Assembly (NCBI GenBank): GCA_031553935.1
Contig: JAVBKS010000021.1
Span: forward strand, 1 to 64,000
Length of the DNA stretch: 64,000 bases
Origin: JAISDD01 sp031553935
GTDB taxonomy: Bacteria; Bacillota; Syntrophomonadia; Syntrophomonadales; Syntrophomonadaceae
Direction of reading: 5' to 3'
Part shown: positions 26,188 through 34,413 of the stretch, piece by piece
How positions within the stretch are numbered: position 1 is the first letter of the stretch
Layout of the letters: each line of letters starts with the position of its first letter
Translations under genes and position numbers: made by a program
The notes under the pieces: generated by a model
Seen by the model: only the letters and a program-made list of their open reading frames with translations
Database searches by the model: none
Told to the model about the DNA's origin: nothing

Positions 26188-26886
26188 CTAAGAAGTGACT
26201 TGTTCTCCCTGTTTGCCTTCTAAAACCGCATCTGATATCCTAGCTGAAATTAATTTCACTGCCCTGATGGCATCATCATTTCCTGGTATCACATAATCGA
26301 TCTCATCTGGATCGCAGTTTGTATCGACAATTGCAACTACCGGAATATTTAGCTTGCGGGCTTCAGCAACCGCAATTTTTTCTTTTCGGGGATCGACTAC
26401 AAAAACAGCTCCGGGAAGTTTGTCCATATCTTTTATCCCACCCAGAAATCTTTCTAACCGCTCCCGCTCATTTATTAAATGGGCGACTTCTTTTTTGGTT
26501 AAAACTTCGAAAGCACCCTCTGCTTCCATTTTTTCCAATTCTTTAAGACGAAATACTCTTTTTCTAATAGTTTTGAAGTTTGTCAACATTCCGCCCAACC
26601 AACGTTGATTGACAAAAAACATGCCACATCTGTTCGCCTCATCTTTGACCGTTTCTTGGGCTTGTTTCTTCGTCCCGACAAATAGAACTCCTGACCCTTC
26701 TCCTGCTACTTTTTTGATAAAAGCATATGCTTCATCAAATTTTTTAACCGTCTGTTGAAGATCAATGATATATATACCATTTCTCTCCATATAAATATAA
26801 GTAGCCATTTTGGGGTTCCATCTGCGGGTTTGGTGTCCAAAATGAACGCCTGCTTCGAGCAATTGTTTCATTGATATTACTGACAC
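26188..26886 (-). CDS. rpsB: 30S ribosomal protein S2
   Basis: S2 binds the 30S body-head junction late in assembly. I start it at GTG 26886 (MSVISMKQLLEAGVHFGHQ), eight bases after GGAGG, which matches homologues. A TTG two codons upstream is too close to the ribosome-binding site. At 232 residues the length is normal; GVHFGHQTRRWNPKM and VVDPRKEKIAVAEARKL are diagnostic. It is the first gene behind a good promoter and a leader of about 95 bases. Confidence 0.97.
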   Translation of the reverse strand: MSVISMKQLLEAGVHFGHQTRRWNPKMATYIYMERNGIYIIDLQQTVKKFDEAYAFIKKVAGEGSGVLFVGTKKQAQETVKDEANRCGMFFVNQRWLGGMLTNFKTIRKRVFRLKELEKMEAEGAFEVLTKKEVAHLINERERLERFLGGIKDMDKLPGAVFVVDPRKEKIAVAEARKLNIPVVAIVDTNCDPDEIDYVIPGNDDAIRAVKLISARISDAVLEGKQGEQVTS

Positions 26887-26989
26887 CGGCAATTCCTCCT
26901 TTCAGTTTTAGCCTCCGATGATTCATCCCGTTCACTAACTGTTGCCAGCACTGATGACCAGTCCACATCGTGTGTATTCACCATCAGAT

Positions 26990-27019
26990 ACTATAACACA
27001 AACTTATAATTCATGGCAA
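26990..27019 (-). promoter_or_regulatory. Sigma-A promoter of rpsB-tsf-pyrH-frr
   Basis: Minus-strand TTGCCA (27014-27019), an 18-base spacer and TATAGT (26990-26995), each 5 of 6 to consensus. The roughly 95-base leader before rpsB contains inverted segments (for example GATGGTG with CATCAG-type pairing) and could carry S2 autoregulation, which I cannot demonstrate. Confidence 0.65.
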
Positions 27020-27065
27020 GAAATACAAGCCCTGTTGTGTTATTATATTAGCCTCTTATTGACTA

Positions 27066-28124
27066 TTATTTTGCTTCCAGGATGTTCCAATTATTGAAAT
27101 CCTGCTCAACCTGCAAAAAGACTTTGATTAAATCCGGATCGAACTGTGTTCCTGCGCCTTCACTAATCAGTTCAACAGCTTTTTGATGAGGTATCGCAGC
27201 TTTGTAGCATCTCTCCATTACCAGAGCATCATAAACATCTACAATGGAAAGAATACGAGCAGAAAGAGGAATCTCCGTTCCTCGTAGGCCGTCAGGATAA
27301 CCCTTGCCATCCCAACGTTCGTGGTGAGAACGACATATATCTCGGCAGTGATTTAAATATACAGCATCATCAGTCAGATTCGACGAAATGCTTTCAATGA
27401 TATTGCTACCTATAATTGAATGAGTTTTTACTATTTCGAATTCTTCAGCAGTTAGTTTCCCTGGTTTTAAAAGTATACTGTCTGGTATGCCTACTTTGCC
27501 AATATCATGCATTGCCACCGCTTTGATAATCGAGTAATAATTTTGGTAAATCAAATCTTGATGGTAAATTTGCGTTTTTAGCATTTTGGTGATCATGATT
27601 CTTGTCAATTCACTGGTTCTGCGAATATGAGTTCCTGACTCTAAGCTTCTATACTCGATAATAGTAGCCATAGTTTCCAACATCTGTTCGTGAGTCTTCA
27701 TAAGATCAGCAGTTTTCTTTTCAACCAGAGTTTCTAGTTCATTTCGATAACGCATTAATTGAATATGATTATCGACCCTAGCTTTAACAACATCTGGATT
27801 AAACGGTTTCGATATGTAATCTACTGCTCCTTCTTTTAATCCTCTGGATTCATTGGTATTAGCATCAGCAGCAGTAATAAACAATACTGGTATTTTGGTA
27901 GTTAAGGGATTAGTCTTAATAATTTCTAAAACTTCAAAACCATTCATACCTGGCATCATTATGTCTAATAAAATTGCCTCCGGCAAAACATTGGTTTGAT
28001 ATAGATGCTCCAGAGCTTCAACCCCATTGGCTGCTTCGCTTACTAAATAATCTTGCTCTAAAATCTCACGCAAAATAATGCGATTCACTTCAATATCATC
28101 GACAATAAGCAATTTATCTTTCAT
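27066..28124 (-). CDS. Response regulator with REC and HD-GYP domains (probable c-di-GMP phosphodiesterase)
   Basis: 352 residues. An N-terminal receiver domain (KLLIVDDIEVNR; phospho-acceptor Asp54 in ILLDIMMPG; Lys107 in SKPF), a coiled linker (about 120-150), then an HD-GYP domain with HD (His206, Asp207 in AMHDIGKVGIPD), HHERWDGKGYP (GYP at 275-277) and IVDVYDAL. HD-GYP proteins with these residues hydrolyse c-di-GMP. I start it at ATG 28124, seven bases after GAGGT; a TTG at 28142 lies inside the kinase stop region. It is the next gene after the hybrid kinase (10 bases), so the kinase is its likely partner. Confidence 0.93.
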   Translation of the reverse strand: MKDKLLIVDDIEVNRIILREILEQDYLVSEAANGVEALEHLYQTNVLPEAILLDIMMPGMNGFEVLEIIKTNPLTTKIPVLFITAADANTNESRGLKEGAVDYISKPFNPDVVKARVDNHIQLMRYRNELETLVEKKTADLMKTHEQMLETMATIIEYRSLESGTHIRRTSELTRIMITKMLKTQIYHQDLIYQNYYSIIKAVAMHDIGKVGIPDSILLKPGKLTAEEFEIVKTHSIIGSNIIESISSNLTDDAVYLNHCRDICRSHHERWDGKGYPDGLRGTEIPLSARILSIVDVYDALVMERCYKAAIPHQKAVELISEGAGTQFDPDLIKVFLQVEQDFNNWNILEAK

Positions 28125-28134
28125 AATAATTACC

Positions 28135-30999
28135 TCATTCAAACCAATTATCGGATAAACTAGTTATTATTTCAATATATTCAAGAGTTTTTCTGACCAC
28201 TTCTTCAAAATCATTATAACTCTGTACATAGTCATAATTACTCTTAAGATGCGTTTCTAACAATGTCGCATTTGAATATACTTCAATTAATCCCAAGTTC
28301 CCTGCCATTCCTTTAATAGCATGCACAGACTTTGCTGCCGCTTCAACATCGTTTGCTTTCAGCTCATTCCTTAATTGATTAAAGTAATCGTTCTTGATAA
28401 AACTGCGCAGCAAAGTCTTATATATAGTTTTATTGCCTTTAACTCTTGCTAAGGCTTCATCAATATTAATATATTGCATAACATCTGCAATTAAGTCGTT
28501 ATTCTTTTCTTTATTTTGAGAATTATCTATGACCATTTCAGGCTCTTCATATTCTGTTAAGTAATAATCAAGTTTTTCGTATAATTTTTCGATTTCAATT
28601 GGCTTTGCTATATGATCATTCATGCCGGCGATCTTACAATTAACTATATCTTCTGCAAAAGCATTTGCCGTCATAGCAATGATTGGTATAGTCGAAGCTC
28701 TTGGCACATCTAGGCTTCTAATAATTCTGGTTGCCTCATAGCCATCCATTTCCGCCATGTGAATATCCATTAAAATTAGATCGTATTTTAAAGGATTTAA
28801 CTTGAATATTTCAACCGCAATTTGCCCGTTTTCCGCATAATCAATATGAACCTTTGTGTTTATTAAATCCTGAAAAATGATCTCGCGGTTTATTTCCAAG
28901 TCTTCAACTAATAGTATCGAATAGCCAGCATAAGCATGCCTGCTTATTGGCGGCGCTTTTTGTCTTTTTTTCGAAGTTCCGGTTATCTGATTTATGGTAT
29001 CCAGTAAACTAGATGGGAATAATGGTTTAGTTAATTCGAAACAGAATTCTCTATATTTTTCATAGTCATTGATGCTATAGCCTCCGCTCACATCAGACAG
29101 AATGACGATCTTAATTCCATATCGTCTATTTACTTTCATAAGAAATTCGAAATCAATAGAATCAATAATTCTTGAATCAATGAAAATAATACCGTAGGAT
29201 TGATTCCTGACCAGTAATTCATTGAGCAGAATAAATCCTTCTTTCCAGCTAGCAGCCATCTTGTTAACTATATTAAATTCATTCATGATATAAGAAAAAT
29301 AGTTGCGGATTTCTACATCTTCTTCAATTATCAAGACTCTTAAGTTATCGTTCTCGAATCCCTTGTTGCGTTGAGACAAACCGCCGGAAACAAGCTCCTG
29401 AACTTCTAGCTTTATAGTAACTATAAAGCAACTGCCCTTGCCAGCTTCGCTCTCAACTTCAATCGTTCCTTGCATAAGGTCAATTATGCTTTTACATATT
29501 GCTAAACCTAGGCCAGTTCCGCCAAATCTCCTGGCAATTCCACCATCGCCTTGTTCGAATAGATTAAACAGATGTTTTTGTTTCTCTCTGGCAATACCAA
29601 TTCCCGAATCAGTAACTCTGATTTCAATTGTTGAAACATTTTCAACCCTGTCGGTTTCTTTAATAACAAGGCTTATCTCACCCTCATTAGGAGTAAACTT
29701 TACGGCATTCGATAATAGATTTGTTATTACCTGCGATAACCTTAATTCGTCCCCAATATAATTGCGGGGCATATTAATATCCATTTTTACGTGGAGTTTT
29801 TGACTCTTCTCGGCAGCTTGAGACGCAATAGCATTCGTAATATTAATTAGCATACTCTCAAGCTCGAAGCGCTCAAGGCTCAAAATCATCTTATTGGCAC
29901 TGATCTTTGATATATCGAGAATATCATTAATTATCGCTAATAGTTGTTTTGATGAAGAATCTATTTTTTCGAGGCAGAGCATGATTTTATTAAAATCATC
30001 GGTATTGTTCGCGATTCTAGTCATACCAATGATTGCATTGATCGGAGTACGTATTTCATGGCTCATTCGGGACAAGAAGTCGCTCTTAGCTTGATTGGCG
30101 CTTTCAGCAACAATTTTGGCCTCATCAAGCTGCTGATTAACGAGTTTTACCTCAGTAATATTAACCGAGTGCTGCAAATGCGCCGCCTGAGCATCTATCC
30201 ATTCAACAATGGTATCAGTATTCATATAGTACATACCGGTAACTGTGTTGTGTTCTTCCCATATTATTTGCTGGTCCGGATTTTTTATCAAATGTGGGGT
30301 CGGACAGAAAGGGCATGGCTCTTGCATGTCGTTCTGTAATACTTTCCAGCATTTTTGCCCTATACAATCATCAGATAGATCAAATTCTTCCCGCATTTTT
30401 TTATTTATAAAAAGGATCTCATAATCACTCAAACTGGAAACATAGATATTGGCGTCTAAGTTCTCCAGTACTTGCATAAGCCTAGTAGTTTCGGTTTGCT
30501 TCTGGGCTCTTGCGCGCTCATTCTCTAAGGCTATAGCTAGAATTTCAGCAAACTCCTGCCATAAGTTTTGCTCCTCACTACTTAAAGTCCGGCCAACACC
30601 TAGCTCAGCAATAATGATGCCCAATTGCAAATTATCCCGGTACACTGGAGAAAACACCGCATTAGCAGAGCCTAAATATTTTTGTTCTTCGTTACTAAGC
30701 TTTAGCGGAGCATTCAAATTATTGGTTGTTGATAAATAAAAGCTTTTCCTCGCCCAAGCAGACAATTCTTCTTTGCAGTGCTTTTGCTGCCATTCATCTG
30801 AGTAATAAATAATGGGCATGTTTTCTGATTGTTGATTCAAAACCATAATCATAACTCTATCTAAATTCAAGGCTTTGCCAAATTGTTCAACAAAAATGTG
30901 TAAACGTTTGGGCATATCAATTCCATAAGAGAAAACTGAGCAGAATTGCTTCAAATCAAGATCACTGCGTTTCTCATCAATAATTATGTTATATTTCAT
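28135..30999 (-). CDS. Hybrid sensor histidine kinase (GAF-PAS-HisKA-HATPase-REC-REC-HPt)
   Basis: A 954-residue cytosolic-looking phosphorelay protein, with no clear membrane helix. Order: GAF-like (about 30-160), PAS (about 170-285) with a Cys cluster (Cys212, Cys217, Cys229, Cys232), HisKA with His314 in SHEIRTP, HATPase with Asn431, DSGIGIA (464-470) and GGTGLGLA (493-500), a first receiver domain that is degenerate (IIEED, candidate Asp608), a second complete receiver (LLVEDLEINR, Asp745, Lys799) and a C-terminal HPt with His893 in SVHAIKGMAG. The start is ATG with GGGAGG upstream. It is transcribed with the HD-GYP regulator. A Spo0A-box-like sequence lies in its promoter region. The input signal is unknown. 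Confidence 0.94.
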   Translation of the reverse strand: MKYNIIIDEKRSDLDLKQFCSVFSYGIDMPKRLHIFVEQFGKALNLDRVMIMVLNQQSENMPIIYYSDEWQQKHCKEELSAWARKSFYLSTTNNLNAPLKLSNEEQKYLGSANAVFSPVYRDNLQLGIIIAELGVGRTLSSEEQNLWQEFAEILAIALENERARAQKQTETTRLMQVLENLDANIYVSSLSDYEILFINKKMREEFDLSDDCIGQKCWKVLQNDMQEPCPFCPTPHLIKNPDQQIIWEEHNTVTGMYYMNTDTIVEWIDAQAAHLQHSVNITEVKLVNQQLDEAKIVAESANQAKSDFLSRMSHEIRTPINAIIGMTRIANNTDDFNKIMLCLEKIDSSSKQLLAIINDILDISKISANKMILSLERFELESMLINITNAIASQAAEKSQKLHVKMDINMPRNYIGDELRLSQVITNLLSNAVKFTPNEGEISLVIKETDRVENVSTIEIRVTDSGIGIAREKQKHLFNLFEQGDGGIARRFGGTGLGLAICKSIIDLMQGTIEVESEAGKGSCFIVTIKLEVQELVSGGLSQRNKGFENDNLRVLIIEEDVEIRNYFSYIMNEFNIVNKMAASWKEGFILLNELLVRNQSYGIIFIDSRIIDSIDFEFLMKVNRRYGIKIVILSDVSGGYSINDYEKYREFCFELTKPLFPSSLLDTINQITGTSKKRQKAPPISRHAYAGYSILLVEDLEINREIIFQDLINTKVHIDYAENGQIAVEIFKLNPLKYDLILMDIHMAEMDGYEATRIIRSLDVPRASTIPIIAMTANAFAEDIVNCKIAGMNDHIAKPIEIEKLYEKLDYYLTEYEEPEMVIDNSQNKEKNNDLIADVMQYINIDEALARVKGNKTIYKTLLRSFIKNDYFNQLRNELKANDVEAAAKSVHAIKGMAGNLGLIEVYSNATLLETHLKSNYDYVQSYNDFEEVVRKTLEYIEIITSLSDNWFE

Positions 31000-31103
31000 T
31001 ATTGATTCCTCCCTAACTGCAAGAATAATAATATGAGAATGAATATTGCAAAATCTTAGTGATCTTAGTAATTCAATGTGTTCTGAAGAAAAATATTTGC
31101 ATA

Positions 31104-31110
31104 TTCGACA
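31104..31110 (-). promoter_or_regulatory. Spo0A-box-like site
   Basis: Minus-strand TGTCGAA, the core of the 0A box (consensus TTTGTCRAA; here CTTGTCGAAT). It lies a few bases downstream of the predicted transcription start of the hybrid kinase, the position of a repressor site. A 7-base match can occur by chance. Confidence 0.4.
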
Positions 31111-31121
31111 AGTATAGACAC

Positions 31122-31150
31122 ATTATATATCCAGTAATAGTATATTACAA
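31122..31150 (-). promoter_or_regulatory. Sigma-A promoter of the hybrid kinase operon
   Basis: Minus-strand TTGTAA (31145-31150), a 17-base spacer and perfect TATAAT (31122-31127). The -35 end overlaps the first two bases of the first repeat copy. The leader is about 115 bases. Confidence 0.6.
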
Positions 31151-31216
31151 TAATTCATATACTTAAGACCGGCTAAAAATTCCATTTGATGCGTTGGCTG
31201 CGTCGCTCGCGATCTC
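31149..31216. repeat. Composite repeat copy 1 (37-nt A block + 29-nt B block)
   Basis: A block 31149-31185 and B block 31188-31216, separated by two bases. Both blocks are identical to those of copy 2. The B block is GC-rich (begins GATGCGTTGGCTGCGTCG) in an AT-rich intergenic region. It codes for nothing obvious. Confidence 0.9.
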
Positions 31217-31317
31217 TAAGTATACAAATACGTCTTCGCCCGCAAGCTTCTTGCCGCCTTTCATCTGGAGCTTTTTATCCTAGTCTTTTTTCTTGCTGGC
31301 GGCATATATTCTGCGAT

Positions 31318-31431
31318 AATAATTCATATACTTAAGACCGGCTAAAAATTCCATATGCATCCTTAGTGGTTTGCTTCGCAAACATTGTAGTACCCGAAGG
31401 GTGATGCGTTGGCTGCGTCGCTCGCGATCTC
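31318..31431. repeat. Composite repeat copy 2 (A block + 48-nt insert + B block)
   Basis: A block 31318-31354 and B block 31403-31431, 100% identical to copy 1. The 48-base insert between them has two small hairpins: GTTTGC-TTC-GCAAAC (31369-31383) and ACCC-GAA-GGGT (31392-31402). The arrangement looks like a short non-coding mobile or REP-like element, but I find no transposase or terminal repeat. Confidence 0.9.
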
Positions 31432-31512
31432 AAATATTGTAAATCATTTCTTATTCTAATCTCGCTGTTTTAGGGCAAGCTAATACTACTCTTTTTAAGA
31501 AGGTGAAGCGCA

Positions 31513-31701
31513 ATGTTTTCTGATCTAATCGAGAATAGTATTTTATCAAATCGCAGCTTTTTTAGGAGAAACAAGGTTGATCCTGCCCATTTCAGTTTTT
31601 TAGAAAACGGTTGGTGGGCTCTCCACTTGGCCTCAGTAGCAGGGATATACTATTTAGGCCATTCTTTAGGCAAAAAGAAAAGTAGACATAGCCACATGTA
31701 A
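31513..31701 (+). CDS. Small hypothetical protein, one predicted membrane segment
   Basis: 62 residues, ATG start preceded by GAAGGTGA at eight bases. The N-terminal half is charged; a hydrophobic stretch (residues 33-52, WWALHLASVAGIYYLGHSLG) could span the membrane, and a basic tail KKKSRHSHM follows. I do not recognise the family. It is one of very few plus-strand genes, placed between the repeats and the convergent methyltransferase gene. Confidence 0.55.
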   Translation: MFSDLIENSILSNRSFFRRNKVDPAHFSFLENGWWALHLASVAGIYYLGHSLGKKKSRHSHM

Positions 31702-31724
31702 TACTTTGTTCATCTTGCCGCATG

Positions 31725-31767
31725 AAGTCCGTGAGGTTATAATGCCTAGAAAAGATTTCACGGACTT
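31725..31767. terminator. Inverted repeat between convergent genes, possible bidirectional terminator
   Basis: Perfect 10-bp arms AAGTCCGTGA/TCACGGACTT with a 23-base loop between the small plus-strand gene and the methyltransferase stop. Neither side has a long U tract, so termination strength is uncertain. Confidence 0.4.
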
Positions 31768-31796
31768 TCTTAGCGTTTTCATCTATTAATGCAATA

Positions 31797-33131
31797 TTAA
31801 ATATCTTGTTTGATTAAAGTGCAATTATTGTGATGATCATGTATTCTTATACCGATTTTTTGCTTTTTATTTTTAAGTGGTATTCTGAAACTATAAGGCA
31901 TCTCGCTGCCATTATTGGAAGCTGATTTTACAATTTGAATATCGGAATTAAAGACTAGTTCATCATAATCAAGATCTATTTCCCAAAAATCAATTAAACT
32001 AAGATCATTTTTCTGGGGCTCTTCTTTGGTAGAATACTCACTGATCTCAATCTCAGCCCAGCCATTTTGAATATCCTTAGATTTAACTTTTGTTAAAGTG
32101 CTTGCTTGTGGTACAAGAATATTTTTTTCGCTAATATGATAGAATCCTCTCCTTGTTTTCTCGAGCAATCTTTTTAATACGATTTGATTGGCAAGACTGC
32201 CATTATCGCAAATGATCCATTGTCTTTCATTATTGTCGGCAGCAATTGCCGTGGTTCCAGACCCGGAATAAAAATCAGCAATGACGCTTTTCGGGTTTGA
32301 GGCTGTGGCAATTATTCTATTTAGCAAAGCAAGCGGTTTTTGAGTAGGATATTTAAGGTTTTCATAAGATGTTGGACTGAGAATTTTGTTAATATCACTC
32401 CACCAGTCATTCATCAAGGCTCCTTCGGCATTAAGTTTATAATTCTCCCCTTTTACTTTCGTCAGGCCTCTTTGCAAAGTGCCGCTCGAGTAGTCCCTAT
32501 ATTGCGGATTAAAAATGTATTCAGAGCTTTTAGAGTACCAAAGTATTACATCATGCTTGCGATGGAAATGCCTTTTGGTACCGCTTCCGCCTCCATAACA
32601 CCATATTATCTCGTTAACCAGATGTTTACTGCCAAATACTGCATCAGCAACTATTTTGACATAATGGCTGACATGCCAATCCAGATGTATAAAAATTGAG
32701 CCGTTTAAGCTCATTAATTCCTTCATTAAGGAGAGGCGAAGCTTAATAGACAGCAAGTAATCATTCAAATTTGAAGACCAATAGTCTTTGAATGCTTTCC
32801 TTTTTATTATTCTTGGAGCTTTTCTAGTCCCAATATTCACATTAGACATATAGTTAGACTCGCTAAAGAAAGGGGGATCTATGTAAATCAAATCAATTGA
32901 ATTTGTGTAGCCCTCCCGAATAAGATAATCCATGAATGTAAGATTGTCAGCATAACCCATAATGTTTTCTATATTCGAATTATCGCCCGAAGTCATATCA
33001 GGAAAGGAAAACAGATTGCTAGCAATATTAGGGCTTATTCGGCTTTTCACCCAAACCGGATCGGGAATTTTTTCTGGTGCTTCTGCAACCAGATTACTAA
33101 TAAATAAATCGGCAACGGAGTCAAACTCCAT
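31797..33131 (-). CDS. Orphan site-specific DNA methyltransferase (beta class, N4-C or N6-A)
   Basis: 444 residues. Motif IV DPPF (residues 85-88) precedes the SAM-binding motif I FYSGSGTT (287-294), the order of the beta class used by type III Mod-like enzymes. The segments HRKHDVILWYSK and YPTQKPLALLNRII are also typical. The C-terminal 130 residues are not recognised and may hold target recognition or dimerisation. I start it at ATG 33131 behind GGAGG; a TTG at 33149 lies within that site. No restriction endonuclease or specificity gene is nearby, so it is an orphan in this window. Its target sequence is unknown. Confidence 0.9.
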   Translation of the reverse strand: MEFDSVADLFISNLVAEAPEKIPDPVWVKSRISPNIASNLFSFPDMTSGDNSNIENIMGYADNLTFMDYLIREGYTNSIDLIYIDPPFFSESNYMSNVNIGTRKAPRIIKRKAFKDYWSSNLNDYLLSIKLRLSLMKELMSLNGSIFIHLDWHVSHYVKIVADAVFGSKHLVNEIIWCYGGGSGTKRHFHRKHDVILWYSKSSEYIFNPQYRDYSSGTLQRGLTKVKGENYKLNAEGALMNDWWSDINKILSPTSYENLKYPTQKPLALLNRIIATASNPKSVIADFYSGSGTTAIAADNNERQWIICDNGSLANQIVLKRLLEKTRRGFYHISEKNILVPQASTLTKVKSKDIQNGWAEIEISEYSTKEEPQKNDLSLIDFWEIDLDYDELVFNSDIQIVKSASNNGSEMPYSFRIPLKNKKQKIGIRIHDHHNNCTLIKQDI

Positions 33132-33556
33132 ACATTTTTTAACCTCCAATTAACATGGTCAATCTAGCATTAAAACCCAAAATAGAATCCAAGAATAGGC
33201 TAATTTTTTTTGCCAAGTTTATTACCACCTGAAAAGATAGCATTTCGTCCTTGTTTTTGATACCAATTCCTATTAAATGTATTATCTTTTTCTATAGATA
33301 ATTTTATCATTATTGGAGTTCTAATTGGCATATGTTTTTATATTATTATCTATCTGGAAATTAAGAAAATAAAGCAGGCAATTATACTCTTTAAGGTGTA
33401 CTCAATAATTACTGTATTGTTCATTAATAATTATGAAATTATCTGAAGTGAAAGCTTGACTGTAGGAATTGCTTACGTTCCAATACAAAAGCGTAAGCAT
33501 CAAAATAATATTTATTAGTATTAGTTCCTTGGTTTTCATGGGGCTTATAATCCTTA
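33132..33556. other. Intergenic region between sigG and the methyltransferase
   Basis: 425 bases, strongly AT-rich. It contains an 8-bp-stem hairpin TGCTTACG/CGTAAGCA (about 33470-33499) downstream of sigG, without a U tract, and on the minus strand a 34-codon reading frame (33139-33243) with AAGGA upstream whose stop codon lies just before the methyltransferase start. No convincing sigma-A promoter was found. Confidence 0.5.
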
Positions 33557-34327
33557 CTAAATGTATTTTTTTAAATGTTTCAATGCAGCCTTTTCCAGTC
33601 TTGACACTTGTGCCTGAGAAATACCAATCTCTTCAGCAACCTCCATTTGGGTCTTGTCTTGAAAGAATCTCAACGCAACAATGCTTTTTTCCCTCTCGTT
33701 TAGCATCTTGATTGCTTCATTAATGGCAATACCCTCTAACCAAACATCATCACTATTCTTGTCATCGCTGATCTGGTCCATTACAAGAATTGGATCGCTG
33801 CCATCGTTATAAATCGGTTCGAAAATCGAAATTGGCTCTTGAATTGCGTCCAAAGCGAATACTACTTCTTCGCGAGGTACTTCAAGCTGTTCAGCAATCT
33901 GAGCAAGCGTTGGTTCCTTGGAATTTTCTATCGTCATTTTTTCTCTTACCTGCAGAGCTTTGTAAGCAATATCCCTTAAGGATCTTGAAACCCGCACAGC
34001 ATTATTATCTCTTAGGTATCTTCTGATTTCGCCGATAATCATTGGAACCGCATAAGTCGAAAAACGAACATTTTGTCCTAAATCAAAATTGTCAATAGCT
34101 TTAATTAAACCAATACAACCAATTTGAAAGAGATCATCAATATATTCGCCACGATTGCTAAAGCGTTGAATGACACTTAATACTAGTCTAAGATTACCGT
34201 AGATTAGTGACTCTCTGGCTTCAAGATCTCCATTTTTTGCTTTAACGAAAAGCTTACGCATCTCTTCATTTTTTAAAACAGGAAGTTTGGATGTATTTAC
34301 ACCGCAAATATCTACTTTATTTATCAA
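33557..34327 (-). CDS. sigG: RNA polymerase sporulation sigma factor SigG
   Basis: Late forespore sigma factor. 256 residues with the SigG N-terminal signature KVDICGVNTSKLPVL (4-18), which binds anti-sigma factors, region 2 (NLRLVLSVIQRFSNRGEYIDDLFQIG in parts, about 46-70), region 3, and region 4 helix-turn-helix (MEVAEEIGISQAQVSRLEK). The start is TTG (34325-34327) with AAGGGG upstream. It is third in spoIIGA-sigE-sigG; an 86-base gap before it leaves room for its own promoter. Confidence 0.97.
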   Translation of the reverse strand: MINKVDICGVNTSKLPVLKNEEMRKLFVKAKNGDLEARESLIYGNLRLVLSVIQRFSNRGEYIDDLFQIGCIGLIKAIDNFDLGQNVRFSTYAVPMIIGEIRRYLRDNNAVRVSRSLRDIAYKALQVREKMTIENSKEPTLAQIAEQLEVPREEVVFALDAIQEPISIFEPIYNDGSDPILVMDQISDDKNSDDVWLEGIAINEAIKMLNEREKSIVALRFFQDKTQMEVAEEIGISQAQVSRLEKAALKHLKKYI

Positions 34328-34413
34328 GCTAACACCCCTTGAATTAATCTCAATTTTATATAATTATTTACTTTGCGGTGAGATCTTATTCTAAGCAAGT
34401 GATAATAACTCCA

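Larger units (their letters stand above)
31000..31512. other. Intergenic region with kinase promoter and two repeat copies
   Basis: A 513-base stretch with no large gene. It holds the hybrid-kinase promoter and a TTCGACA box (31104-31150), two copies of a composite repeat (31149-31216 and 31318-31431), a GC-richer segment between them with an inverted repeat TGCCGCC/GGCGGCA (31252-31304), and the ribosome-binding site of the plus-strand gene at 31513. Confidence 0.7.

Noticed and set aside
31217..31317. Insertion sequence or MITE between the repeat copies
   Set aside because: No transposase, no clear terminal inverted repeats with target duplication; only a 7-bp inverted repeat (TGCCGCC/GGCGGCA) was found.
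33470..33499. 8-bp hairpin downstream of sigG as a terminator
   Set aside because: The stem is good but no U tract follows on the minus strand, so it is only noted in the gap entry.
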